From NCBI GenBank assembly GCA_963677225.1, contig OY781923.1, positions 1,798,001 to 1,862,000 on the forward strand: a stretch of 64,000 nt of DNA, given 5' to 3'. A program made the position numbers and the translations under genes. A model generated the notes under the pieces. The model made no database searches, was not told where the DNA came from, and saw nothing but the letters and a program-made list of their open reading frames with translations. Below are positions 43,120-51,729 of the stretch, in pieces. Each line of letters begins with the position of its first letter. Position 1 is the first letter of the stretch. Source of the stretch: SABI01 sp028532915 (GTDB taxonomy: Bacteria > Spirochaetota > Spirochaetia > Sphaerochaetales > Sphaerochaetaceae).

Positions 43120-43963
43120 GTTCAAGCAGTTGTGCGATACTATACACTTCACCTCTGGTCATCGGATCGAACTGTGATTGTTCTATGCGGTCGATGATCT
43201 TTTCCTTCGGGAGAGAGGATGCGAGAGAACCGTGGAGGAGATTGTTTCTCATCGTCTTTCTGCGGGACGAGAACAGATCGTGAACTATAGTGAAAAACAG
43301 TTCTCTTTTCTCATCCGGCACCAGCGGAGTATCTCTCCTTGTGTAAAGGATAACGGCAGAGTCGACATTCGGAGGAGGATAGAAAGCACCCGCCTTTATC
43401 GTAAACAGCTGTTTCACCTCGAAATCGACCTGAGAAAGGATTGAGAGAGTCGACCAGTTTTTCGTATCTGATTCCCCGGTGATTCTTCCGATCACTTCTT
43501 TCTGCAGCGTAAAGGCCATCTTCTTCGGAAGAACCTGCTTTTCCAGCAGCCTTCCAATGATCACAGACCCTACATTGTAGGGGAGATTCCCGCAGATCAC
43601 ATCAGGAGTTCCCTTCTCAGCGAGTACAGACTCCCATGTTTTCAGAAAGTCACCTTCGATCAAGGTAAAATTCTCTACATCCTTGAAGGCATGATCACGC
43701 AGGATGGAGATGAATCCTCTGTCGATCTCGAAAGCGGTGATATCAGCTTTCGAATCTATCAGGTATGATGTGATATTCCCGATCCCCGGTCCTATCTCCC
43801 ATACATGCTCTGTTCCATCAAGCTCGAGAGCAGAGACTATGCGTGTCCTGATCTCTTTGGAAAGGAGAAAATTCTGACCGAACCGTCTGCTCATAGCCAG
43901 ACCGTGTCGGTCAAGCAGTTCGGTGATCTGTGAAGGTGAATCGTAGGGAAAATCCCATCTCAT
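43097..43963 (-). CDS. rsmA: 16S rRNA A1518/A1519 dimethyltransferase
   Basis: Dimethylates two adenines at the 3' end of 16S rRNA. The 288-residue product has SRRFGQNFLLSKEI (about 25-38), the SAM motif IGPGIGNIT, DVICGNLPYNVGS (catalytic NLPY at about 129) and FFTIVHDLFSSRRKT. ATG 43963 is preferred over GTG 43975, because AGGAG lies at a workable distance only from the ATG. The gene begins inside comEC, overlapping it by 53 bases, and is the last gene of the gph-pgm-orphan-comEC-rsmA run. Confidence 0.95.
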   Translation of the reverse strand: MRWDFPYDSPSQITELLDRHGLAMSRRFGQNFLLSKEIRTRIVSALELDGTEHVWEIGPGIGNITSYLIDSKADITAFEIDRGFISILRDHAFKDVENFTLIEGDFLKTWESVLAEKGTPDVICGNLPYNVGSVIIGRLLEKQVLPKKMAFTLQKEVIGRITGESDTKNWSTLSILSQVDFEVKQLFTIKAGAFYPPPNVDSAVILYTRRDTPLVPDEKRELFFTIVHDLFSSRRKTMRNNLLHGSLASSLPKEKIIDRIEQSQFDPMTRGEVYSIAQLLELTDLFLD

Positions 43964-45326
43964 AGTGGTGGACACTCCTGTGCTGAGCTTTCCAACTACA
44001 GTACCAAAGAAAAATCAGAAACGTCAATAAGAGAGATATGAACAGACCGAAGGAATACAGAGGATCCAACCGGGGTATTGATGATCCTTTTTCCATCAAT
44101 GTAAGAAGATGTGAATTCAAAAATTCGATGACGGACTGGAAAATCGCTGCATTGAAAACAATATACAGCAAAGATGTTATCAGAAGGATGAAAATCAGCG
44201 GAGTGATCAGAACAGAAAAGACGATACCTGTCGGATGGAAAGCGGCGAACTGCCGCATCGAGATCACAGAGGTCCCCATCATTGCACTCACAGAAAGAGA
44301 AACAGGAGTGCTGAGAAATGACGGAAAGATCGCGTCGAGCTGCATCTGACAGAGAGGAGAGAGTAAGATGATCGATGCGACTGCACTATAGGAGTACAGG
44401 GCAGCCAGTGTATCCATATGGGAAGGAAAAAGGAGAGAGTGAATACAGAATGTGAGAAGAAATGACCGTTTCGCGGACATTTCGAGGGGCAACTCTCTGA
44501 CCAGCAGCGCAATCACCGCTCTCACAAGTGACGGCTTGTTACCGGCGACGAAGGTGAAAGCCAGAGCGAACATCCCGGAGAAAAATCGAGCAGTTTTTTT
44601 CGGAAAGATCCTGTCTAACAGCAGCATTACTAACATGAGAATCACCTGAAGATGCATTCCGGAAAGAGCAAACAGATGTGCGATTCCGCAATCTACAGCA
44701 GATCGGGTTATATTCGAACTTCCCTGCCCTTTCACTCCCAGAGCAAGAAGAGATACCATATCTTTCTCATCTGCCGACAGACTGCTCAATCGTGACTGGA
44801 AAAAGGTAAGGATGGCAACTCTTTTGACAATGTGGCTCCTCTGGTTGGTTTCGAGTATTCGGTCTGCAAATATAAAAAGTTCGCCCTTCGAATCTTCGAT
44901 GACTCTTCCTTTCAGAACAAGATCGGTACCATAGGGGATGAATCTCGCATCGTCTATGAGGGCAACTGCACCGGCAGAGCACCTCCCAGTAGTCTGATGA
45001 TCATCTGTGACGGATGTCATCGAGACGGTTACGACGGTGTTTCCCCGTTCACTCACGCTGCTGTCAAACAGTGCTTCACATTCGATGAATGAGATCGAAT
45101 CAATTGCCAGCGGCAGAACGTTGCCTTCTTCTCCCATCCTATGAGGAACCAGAAGCATTGACTGGACGACCAGGACAAAGAGCGTAAAATGATTCAGCTT
45201 ATTGAAGATGATGGTCAAAGATGCCTGAACTGCTATCACTGAAAGAAGAAAACTAAGAGGAATATCGAAAAGATATACGGAGATATACGATGAGATGAGG
45301 ATGAAGATATAGAGAGTATACAGCAT
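43911..45326 (-). CDS. ComEC/Rec2-like competence membrane protein, without MBL domain
   Basis: The membrane channel for DNA uptake in competent bacteria. The 471-residue product has an N-terminal helical hairpin region, a DUF4131-like soluble part (about 60-165) and the Competence domain: CGIAHLFALSGMHLQVI (quoted in part, about 216-232), NKPSLVRA and several helices up to about 455. A typical ComEC of 700-800 residues continues with a metallo-beta-lactamase domain; here the protein stops after the last helix with a short His-rich tail. GAGAG precedes the ATG, 13 bases after the stop of the upstream gene. Confidence 0.85.
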   Translation of the reverse strand: MLYTLYIFILISSYISVYLFDIPLSFLLSVIAVQASLTIIFNKLNHFTLFVLVVQSMLLVPHRMGEEGNVLPLAIDSISFIECEALFDSSVSERGNTVVTVSMTSVTDDHQTTGRCSAGAVALIDDARFIPYGTDLVLKGRVIEDSKGELFIFADRILETNQRSHIVKRVAILTFFQSRLSSLSADEKDMVSLLALGVKGQGSSNITRSAVDCGIAHLFALSGMHLQVILMLVMLLLDRIFPKKTARFFSGMFALAFTFVAGNKPSLVRAVIALLVRELPLEMSAKRSFLLTFCIHSLLFPSHMDTLAALYSYSAVASIILLSPLCQMQLDAIFPSFLSTPVSLSVSAMMGTSVISMRQFAAFHPTGIVFSVLITPLIFILLITSLLYIVFNAAIFQSVIEFLNSHLLTLMEKGSSIPRLDPLYSFGLFISLLLTFLIFLWYCSWKAQHRSVHHYEMGFSLRFTFTDHRTA

Positions 45327-45338
45327 ACTCTCTATACG

Positions 45339-46124
45339 TCAGTGCAGCGGAAGCTGATTCTCCACAGCGATCGTCAGAGCCAGCAGGGAAAGGTCTACAT
45401 CCCCGTTCATACCCGATTTCAACAGCTGTCCCGAAAAGGATTCCAGCTGTTTCTCATCATGTTTCATCTTCTGATACTTTTTACTCAGCTGGTATTCATT
45501 CTTGAAATTGTACTCAAGATTTTCAATAAACAGCAGCGCGAATTCCTTCACATGTTCATCTTCGAAATCAAGATCGAGTCTATCCAGTGACGACCCTTCG
45601 AGATTCAGCATCGCATCGATAAGATCGATCATTTCCATCTGCGAATAACGATAGAGATACTCTTCCACGACCGCAAGAGAATCATCGGTCTCAAATGTGA
45701 GATTGCTGGCATTCTGCTTCAATTCGAAGCGTCGTTTCACCGACAGGCTGCTTTTTTTGTCTCTGCGGGAAATGAAAGACAGAGAAAGGATCGTGATGAC
45801 TGAGGCGATAACCAGTTCATCGACCATGGGAATGGGATCTCTTACCGCCAGAGAGAAGAAGAAATAGGAAATGAGGAAGATCAGCCCCCCGATCAGAAGC
45901 CTGGGAAGATATCTGACATCCTGAATCCACCTGTCGACACCTCTGTCGATCTGCCGGTATAGAGTGAGAAGAGCCTCATCTGTCACCGGCTTCGATGCAG
46001 ACTCAGCGCTGTAAAAGACCACCTGTTCATGCTCATCCCAGCTGTTGTATGAAACCGGGTTCACAAACGGAGTGATGAAAAATCTTTTACGGTCGGTAAG
46101 AGTGACAAGATAGCAAGCTCTCAT
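45339..46124 (-). CDS. Membrane protein of unknown function
   Basis: A 261-residue protein not recognised as any family. The N-terminal 70 residues are soluble (RACYLVTLTDRKRFFITPF), then two close hydrophobic segments at about 73-92 and 102-120 form a hairpin with the basic SRRDKKSS after it. The C-terminal half is charged and helical, with Glu and Leu spacing that suggests coiled-coil stretches (about 170-240). It lies in an operon between the phosphohexomutase and comEC genes. AAGGGG lies seven bases before the ATG. Confidence 0.8.
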   Translation of the reverse strand: MRACYLVTLTDRKRFFITPFVNPVSYNSWDEHEQVVFYSAESASKPVTDEALLTLYRQIDRGVDRWIQDVRYLPRLLIGGLIFLISYFFFSLAVRDPIPMVDELVIASVITILSLSFISRRDKKSSLSVKRRFELKQNASNLTFETDDSLAVVEEYLYRYSQMEMIDLIDAMLNLEGSSLDRLDLDFEDEHVKEFALLFIENLEYNFKNEYQLSKKYQKMKHDEKQLESFSGQLLKSGMNGDVDLSLLALTIAVENQLPLH

Positions 46125-46138
46125 CTTAAAACCCCTTT

Positions 46139-47851
46139 CTATAATGCAGCTTTGTACACTGCGAGACGATCGTTCACATATGTTTCAAATTCAGCCGATT
46201 CGCGGCTGGTAGATGTGAAGAAGAAATAGTATTTGATCTTCGGCTCGGTTCCGCTCGGTCTCACAACCATCTTTTCACCGTTGCTGAAAGTAATGATGAT
46301 GACATTCGAGGAAGGAAATTCAGTCTGTTCGGGATCGAGAAGGTCTCTGATGGAATCGATAGTAGTTCCCGCAAACTGATGTGACACCTTCATTGATCTG
46401 AAATGTGCCATGATCTGATCCATTTTCTCTTTGCCTGAAGCTCCTTCGTAGGAGAACGACAGTACCCGTTCAGTGTACATTCCGTATTTCTTGTAGATCT
46501 GCTCGAGACGATTCTGCAGCGTTATCCCTTTTTCTTTGTAAAAGCTCATCATCTCCACAGCCAGAACTGCCGAACTGACCGCATCCTTGTCTTTGATCTC
46601 ACTGAGGCTGTTGTAACCGAAACTCTCTTCGCATCCGAACAGATAGAAATCCTCCTCGCTGTTGTGGACTTCTACGATCTTCTCGGCGATGTACTTGAAT
46701 CCTGTCAGCACATCGGCACATCTGCCACCGTGCTCTTCTGTTATCGCCCGAACCAGATCGGTCGTTACGAACGATTTGACAACGAGCGGCCTTTTGCTCT
46801 CCAGCGACAGCTCGGCATTCCGGGTCAGAAGATAATCGACGAGTAAAACAGCAATCTGATTTCCCGTCAAAAGCATGTATTCGCTTTTGTCTGCCGAGGA
46901 AGGAATGGCGATTCCGAGTCTGTCGGCATCCGGGTCTGTACCGAGAACGATATCGGCTTTCACCTCTTTAGCTTTCTCAATAGCCAGACGCATCGCATCG
47001 GGATCTTCGGGGTTAGGCATACTCACGGTGGGAAAATTCCCGTCCGGTTCTATCTGAGATTCTACTGTGTGACAGGTGACTTTAAGTTTTTCAAGGATTC
47101 TTCTCACGGGAATATTTCCTGAACCGTGAAGAGGAGTATAGGTCACACTGATTCCTGATTCCCCGATACTTTCCTTACGTGCAAGTGAAGCAAGGACGAT
47201 CTCATCATAACTTTCATCGACTCGCGCCGGAACTGACAGCAGCAGACCATCCGCTACAGCCCTGTCCCGGCTCATGACGGCAATCGATGAAGGAGAGACG
47301 GAATCGACTTTTGCGGCGATCTGTACATCATGGGGAGGTGTCACCTGACCGCCGTCACTCCAATAGACTTTGTACCCGTTATACTTCGAAGGATTGTGTG
47401 AAGCGGTGATGACGATTCCCGCAGTCGCTTTAAGATACTGGACCGCATAGGAAAGAAGAGGTACGGGACGCAATGAATCGTACAGATAGACTTTCACGCC
47501 GTTCGCACATAGATTCAAAGCGGCAGTTTCAGCGAACAGACCGGAATAGTTTCTGGAATCGAAGGCGATCACCACGGAAGCTGCAGATATCCGGGAGTTC
47601 AGATAATCACTGAGTCCCTGAGTTACTTTTCTTACCATCAGAGGATTGATCCTGTTCGTTCCCCCTCCGATGACGCCTCTCATGCCGGCTGTACCGAAAG
47701 AGAGCGATGTATAAAACCGTTCATACAGATCATCCATCGCATTTTCATCTAGAGCCGTCGCGACCTCATTTCTGAAAGCATCTACGGTCTCATATTCAAT
47801 GTATTCACTTGCCTTTCTGATAATCTCTTCCTTGTCGAATCCGTTTTTCAT
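46139..47851 (-). CDS. Phosphoglucomutase/phosphomannomutase (PgcA-type)
   Basis: Interconverts hexose 1- and 6-phosphates for sugar entry and polysaccharide synthesis. The 570-residue product has the four-domain alpha-D-phosphohexomutase signs: FGTAGMRGVIGGG (about 52-64), the catalytic Ser in TASHNPSKYNG (about 148-158), the metal site GTDPDADRLG, the sugar loop GCEESFGY and the C-terminal phosphate site RPSGTEPKIK. The length matches Bacillus PgcA (581), not the short GlmM. It overlaps the HAD phosphatase gene by four bases. Confidence 0.93.
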   Translation of the reverse strand: MKNGFDKEEIIRKASEYIEYETVDAFRNEVATALDENAMDDLYERFYTSLSFGTAGMRGVIGGGTNRINPLMVRKVTQGLSDYLNSRISAASVVIAFDSRNYSGLFAETAALNLCANGVKVYLYDSLRPVPLLSYAVQYLKATAGIVITASHNPSKYNGYKVYWSDGGQVTPPHDVQIAAKVDSVSPSSIAVMSRDRAVADGLLLSVPARVDESYDEIVLASLARKESIGESGISVTYTPLHGSGNIPVRRILEKLKVTCHTVESQIEPDGNFPTVSMPNPEDPDAMRLAIEKAKEVKADIVLGTDPDADRLGIAIPSSADKSEYMLLTGNQIAVLLVDYLLTRNAELSLESKRPLVVKSFVTTDLVRAITEEHGGRCADVLTGFKYIAEKIVEVHNSEEDFYLFGCEESFGYNSLSEIKDKDAVSSAVLAVEMMSFYKEKGITLQNRLEQIYKKYGMYTERVLSFSYEGASGKEKMDQIMAHFRSMKVSHQFAGTTIDSIRDLLDPEQTEFPSSNVIIITFSNGEKMVVRPSGTEPKIKYYFFFTSTSRESAEFETYVNDRLAVYKAAL

Positions 47852-48528
47852 AGAAACAGTTCCCCCTTCCTTAACTCTTCAAATGTATCATAGATAGGTG
47901 AAAATTTCGAATCTTCCAGCACTTTTTTATCCCTGAATCCCCAGGAGACCAAAGCTCCCCTCACCTGTGCGTTTATGCTCGTAAGCGCATCGACTTCCGA
48001 ATCACCGACGAACAGAAGATCTTCATTGTTCACCGAGTGCTGTTTCATAAAGAGATTCACAGTCGTCGGATCGGGTTTGAGAGGGTATCTTTCATGTGCT
48101 CCCTGTACCCAGCGGAAGCTGATGCCGGGAAACAGGTATTCTACGATCCTGACAACGAGAGAATGGTCTTTGTTTGATAGAACTCCGACAGTAATACCGG
48201 CGTTCCGGCAGAGCTGAAGAAATTCGACCGCCCCGTCATACGGCGAGGCGAACTGGGTCGGATGCTGTTCATAGGTAGAATTGAGCACTTCCATCATCGA
48301 ATCAAGCATTGATTCACTCACGCTTAATGTTCGTGAAAGCGCAGCATTGCGCAGAGCGTTTCTCAACCCTCTTCCCACAAAACGCTTTCCCTCCCGCACT
48401 GTTATCGGTGCGATATGCTGCGATTCGAGTGCGGCATTGATAGCGAATGTAATATCTTCGATCGTGTCTGCCAATGTTCCGTCGAGGTCGAACAGGATGG
48501 CTTTCGGTGTGGTACGTTCATTTCTCAT
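47848..48528 (-). CDS. gph: HAD phosphatase, phosphoglycolate-phosphatase-like
   Basis: A 226-residue HAD hydrolase. It has motif I ILFDLDGTLADT (about 12-23), motif II VGVLSNKD, motif III Lys in YPLKPDP and motif IV FVGDSEVD, with a helical cap of subclass I. Phosphoglycolate is the usual substrate, but relatives also act on other sugar phosphates or pyrophosphate. ATG 48528 has no ribosome site; a -10 box ends only six bases before it, so the mRNA is probably leaderless. It heads the operon with the phosphohexomutase gene. Confidence 0.82.
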   Translation of the reverse strand: MRNERTTPKAILFDLDGTLADTIEDITFAINAALESQHIAPITVREGKRFVGRGLRNALRNAALSRTLSVSESMLDSMMEVLNSTYEQHPTQFASPYDGAVEFLQLCRNAGITVGVLSNKDHSLVVRIVEYLFPGISFRWVQGAHERYPLKPDPTTVNLFMKQHSVNNEDLLFVGDSEVDALTSINAQVRGALVSWGFRDKKVLEDSKFSPIYDTFEELRKGELFL

Positions 48529-48534
48529 GGGCAC

Positions 48535-48564
48535 AGTATACAGAGTATTGCTTTATCATGTATA
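48535..48564 (-). promoter_or_regulatory. Promoter of gph giving a leaderless mRNA
   Basis: On the minus strand, TATACA (48564-48559), an 18-base spacer and TATACT (48540-48535), with only six bases to the ATG at 48528. It overlaps the divergent MFS promoter. Confidence 0.5.
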
Positions 48565-48576
48565 GATTGGTACAAT
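48548..48576 (+). promoter_or_regulatory. Promoter of the MFS gene giving a leaderless mRNA
   Basis: TTGCTT (48548-48553), a 17-base spacer and TACAAT (48571-48576), with seven bases to the ATG at 48584. Confidence 0.6.
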
Positions 48577-48583
48577 CCGTTCA

Positions 48584-49840
48584 ATGTATAAAGCAACCAT
48601 CCGTGCCGCATACATCGGAAATCTGGTAGCAGCTCTGGTCACCAACCTGCCGCCGCTTCTCTTTGTGACCTTCATGAATTACTATGGTCTTACCTATGAG
48701 CAGGTAGGCAGACTGATTCTGATCAACTTTCTTACGCAGATCGTTTCAGATCTGGTCAATAGCAGATTCGTCGACCGTTATGGAGTGAGACCGTTCATCA
48801 CATCGGGACATCTGCTTGTGACTGCCGGTTTTCTCCTTTTCTCCGCATCTCCTGTTCTTCTTCCTTCCAACCCGTATATCATCATGATGATCTCCACCGT
48901 GATCTTCAGCTACGGAGGAGGTCTGCTCGAGCTTCTTCTCAGCGCGATCATCGGCTCGATTCCAAGCGATCAGAAAGCGAAGGATATGAGTCTTCTTCAT
49001 TCGTTCTATGCATGGGGATTCATCATCGTTGTCCTCGCCACCACATTCCTGCTTGCCCTTGCCGGTCCGAAGAACTGGCAGATGATATGTATTCTCTGGG
49101 CTTTCGTGCCGCTGGCGAACTTCTTCCTTTTTCTGAAGGTTCCTCTTGCACCGATCGCACCTCATGGCAAACATCTGAAATTCAGGACGATGATCCGTTC
49201 TCCCTTCTTTCTGCTTATTCTGTTGGGCATAGCAATCGGAGGAGCGAGTGAAGTGACAATGAGTCAGTGGATTTCGACCTTTGCTGAGACTTCACTTCAT
49301 CTCGATAAGACGACAGGAGACCTTGCAGGAGTTCTGCTGTTTGCATTCTTTCTGGGACTGGGCCGTCTGCTTTACGGAAAGTATGGAAAAGACGAACATA
49401 TCTGGCAATTGATGCTGGGAGGCTCGTTTGTGGCTCTCGCGTGCTATATTGTAGCAGGAACATCCCGATTGCCGTATCTCTCCCTGGGTGCCTGTATATT
49501 GTGCGGAATGGGAGTCTCCCTTTTATGGCCCGGGTCGATAGTTCTCGCACAGAATCATTTCCCTCACGCCTCTGCAGGGCTGTTTGCTCTTCTTGCAGCG
49601 AGCGGGGATACCGGTGCCGCTGTGGGCCCGTATGTCGTGTCCATTGTGAGTGACTGGCAGAAGATTCTCGGCAGCAGCCGGGCGCTTCAGACCGGGCTGC
49701 TCTTTGCTTCACTGTTCCCGTTTCTCATGCTCCTGATTCTCTGTATGATCTATTGTGCAGACCGCCGGTCGGTCAGCTCGCCAAAGGGTCAAAAGGCCAC
49801 CTTCCTGAAATATAGGAAAGGATCTGCTTCAGATGAATAA
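48584..49840 (+). CDS. MFS transporter
   Basis: A 418-residue major facilitator with 12 hydrophobic segments in two six-helix halves. The loop between helices 2 and 3 reads SRFVDRYGVRPF, a recognisable form of the MFS motif A, and the second half has GRLLYGKYGKDEH at the equivalent place. By overall layout it resembles the sugar-permease (FucP-like) MFS group, but the substrate is unknown. No ribosome site precedes the ATG and a promoter lies directly upstream. Its last 68 bases overlap the convergent cysteine-cluster gene, the longest 3' overlap in the window. Confidence 0.87.
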   Translation: MYKATIRAAYIGNLVAALVTNLPPLLFVTFMNYYGLTYEQVGRLILINFLTQIVSDLVNSRFVDRYGVRPFITSGHLLVTAGFLLFSASPVLLPSNPYIIMMISTVIFSYGGGLLELLLSAIIGSIPSDQKAKDMSLLHSFYAWGFIIVVLATTFLLALAGPKNWQMICILWAFVPLANFFLFLKVPLAPIAPHGKHLKFRTMIRSPFFLLILLGIAIGGASEVTMSQWISTFAETSLHLDKTTGDLAGVLLFAFFLGLGRLLYGKYGKDEHIWQLMLGGSFVALACYIVAGTSRLPYLSLGACILCGMGVSLLWPGSIVLAQNHFPHASAGLFALLAASGDTGAAVGPYVVSIVSDWQKILGSSRALQTGLLFASLFPFLMLLILCMIYCADRRSVSSPKGQKATFLKYRKGSASDE

Positions 49841-50396
49841 GCTGTCGCGTGACCGCAATGTCTATATCATATCGTGCCATATCTTTAGCGATCACCGCAA
49901 GTTCCGCTGAGAAGTCTCCCATGGTCCTCACCTCTTTTCCTCCCATCATGAAGGATTCAGGTCCAATCGTCTGAAGCTGATCTTCAAGTGTATTATATCG
50001 GCAGCGTCTGAATACGGGCTGTCCATGTTTGTCTTTGGAAGGAACAGAAGCGAACATCCTGCACACCGTAGCGCGTACAGGATAGACGAGACAGTGAAAA
50101 GGATCATCTTTCACATAGAAGGGGCATAATCTCCGGTCTTCATCGACAACAGAAGGTATGTCCATTTTTCTGAACAGAAGATATGCGGCGATGAACGACG
50201 CCTCGAGGTCTGTGATATCAGGAAGAAAATGTTCACAGCACGTGCCGCAGCCTGGAGGACACCGCACTTTGAACGTCCTGGTGAACTCGCCGGCGTACCT
50301 GTCGATCTCATCATATAAGGCCGAAATAGAACGCCAGTCGGGCAGAATGCTCAGATCACCGAGCGAAGCGATAAACGAACCGAAATCATCCATCAT
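49773..50396 (-). CDS. YkgJ-family cysteine-cluster protein
   Basis: A 207-residue protein with the YkgJ (UPF0153) Cys pattern CPPGCGTCCEHF at residues 46-57, then CPFY, CLVYPVRATVC and a distal RRCRY, which is expected to bind zinc or an iron-sulfur cluster. Function of the family is not established. ATG 50396 follows AGAGGG; a GTG at 50441 is a weaker alternative. It lies 53 bases after corA and is probably in the same transcript. Confidence 0.85.
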   Translation of the reverse strand: MMDDFGSFIASLGDLSILPDWRSISALYDEIDRYAGEFTRTFKVRCPPGCGTCCEHFLPDITDLEASFIAAYLLFRKMDIPSVVDEDRRLCPFYVKDDPFHCLVYPVRATVCRMFASVPSKDKHGQPVFRRCRYNTLEDQLQTIGPESFMMGGKEVRTMGDFSAELAVIAKDMARYDIDIAVTRQLIHLKQILSYISGRWPFDPLAS

Positions 50397-50449
50397 TCTT
50401 TTACCCTCTGATAATGTAGAGCGAATGATAGCGATTTTCACTTCTCAGG

Positions 50450-51469
50450 TCAATCAGTCTGTTTTGAAGCCTTCCTGCCTTGTTTTCTGCCTTTCTTCGA
50501 CCCTTTATACTCACGTTTTCTCGTCTTATTCTTTCTTTTGCGCCGATCGCTGAGAATGATGGCGCTTCCGAACCCTGTGATAAGTGCAATGAGGAATATC
50601 AGGTACATCATCATAGGATTCGTAGCGAAAGGGAGCTTGATGTTCATCCCGTAATAGCCGACAAGGAATGTGGGAAACATGAAGGCGATAGAGATGACCG
50701 TCAACCTTCTCATGATGAAAGAAAGATTGTTGCTGATGACCGATGCGAAGGCATCCATCGTTCCTGTGAGGATCGAGGAGTAGATATTCGCCATCTCGAT
50801 GGCCTGTTTGTTATCGATGATGACATCTTCGAGAAATTCCCTCTCATCCTCACTCTGAACTTTGAAATAGAGAGATTTCTGAAGCTTCTCAAGAAGAATT
50901 TCATTAGTAGCTAAAGATGTGGTGAAATAGACCAGCGATTTCTGGATCGAAAGCAGCTGTATCAGTTCATCATTTCTAACGGACCGATGAAGTTCTTCTT
51001 CAATAAGGTTCTTCTGCCTGTTGAGGTACTTCAGCAGACGAATATAGACCATCGCGGCTCTTCCCATGATCGAGATGACAAATCCTTCCTGAGTCTCGAT
51101 GGGATACTGTCTGAATCTGTTTCTCGAAAAATCTTCCAGGATAACAGAATCACTCTGACAGATCGTTATGATCGTATCGCCGAGCATCACGATACCGAGA
51201 GGGACGCAGTACTGATTGATGCCGTGAGAATCATCGGCAAACGCCGGCAGCCTCACGATAAGAGCGACGTATTCGTCCTCTTTCTCTATTCGAGCCTGTT
51301 CATCAAGGTCCATAATATCTGCAAGGAGTTCTGACGAGATCGAATACTCTTCCTGAAGAAGAGTGATGTCATCACGGGTTACCTCTCTGGCATCGACCCA
51401 CGTGTACCCGTCATGCGGCCCATGTGGACCGTTCAGCGTCTGTCCGATATTTTTCCGAATTGTAATCAT
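50450..51469 (-). CDS. corA: CorA-family magnesium/cobalt transporter
   Basis: A pentameric channel for Mg2+ in the inner membrane. The 339-residue product has the long cytoplasmic alpha/beta funnel domain, the pore helix ending in the signature YGMN (about residue 272, in YYGMNIKLPF) and a second helix, followed by a very basic tail (about 30 residues rich in Lys and Arg). ATG 51469 is preceded by TAGGAGG at five bases. An upstream leader ORF and hairpin suggest regulated translation. Confidence 0.95.
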   Translation of the reverse strand: MITIRKNIGQTLNGPHGPHDGYTWVDAREVTRDDITLLQEEYSISSELLADIMDLDEQARIEKEDEYVALIVRLPAFADDSHGINQYCVPLGIVMLGDTIITICQSDSVILEDFSRNRFRQYPIETQEGFVISIMGRAAMVYIRLLKYLNRQKNLIEEELHRSVRNDELIQLLSIQKSLVYFTTSLATNEILLEKLQKSLYFKVQSEDEREFLEDVIIDNKQAIEMANIYSSILTGTMDAFASVISNNLSFIMRRLTVISIAFMFPTFLVGYYGMNIKLPFATNPMMMYLIFLIALITGFGSAIILSDRRKRKNKTRKREYKGSKKGRKQGRKASKQTD

Positions 51470-51482
51470 GGTTCCTCCTAGG

Positions 51483-51536
51483 TTCTCCTGAAGGACCACA
51501 GCCGCCCGTACTAGACGGGTAGAGAGTCCAGGAGAA
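51483..51536 (-). promoter_or_regulatory. Hairpin leader of corA overlapping the leader-peptide stop
   Basis: On the minus strand, TTCTCCTG (51536-51529) pairs with CAGGAGAA (51490-51483), extended by GAC/GTC after a bulge. An inner hairpin CCCGT / ACGGG (51519-51515 and 51509-51505) carries the leader stop codon (51513-51511) in its loop. The CTCCT arm could instead pair with the corA ribosome site AGGAGG (51479-51474), so two exclusive folds are possible. Confidence 0.55.
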
Positions 51537-51603
51537 TAATATTGGGTAGTTCTGTGTCAGTTGATCTAAACGACCTACTCCCACCATCGTCTAAAGTAGA
51601 CAT
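51511..51603 (-). CDS. Putative 30-residue leader peptide upstream of corA
   Basis: An ORF too short for the usual gene track: MSTLDDGGSRSFRSTDTELP followed by NIILLDSLPV, ending at TAG 51513-51511. The ATG at 51603 is preceded by AGGAGG (51615-51610) six bases upstream, as strong as any ribosome site in the window and nearly identical to that of corA. The last ten codons lie in the hairpin upstream of corA, so ribosome position would decide its folding. Acidic and proline-containing stretches are known from Mg2+-sensing leader peptides of enterobacteria (mgtL), but there is no sequence similarity. Confidence 0.55.
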   Translation of the reverse strand: MSTLDDGGSRSFRSTDTELPNIILLDSLPV

Positions 51604-51729
51604 GGGGTTCCTCCTGTTACTCTTAATAAATTGGAAATACTCTTTTCCCTACTTGTTATACTATCATATGATGGGTATCATAAAAAGAGGTTTGATAGAA
51701 AATCACTCATTAGATTGAAGGAGATGCTC

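Noticed and set aside
51474..51640. M-box (ykoK) Mg2+ riboswitch before corA
   Set aside because: None of the conserved M-box segments was seen; a leader peptide with hairpin fits better.
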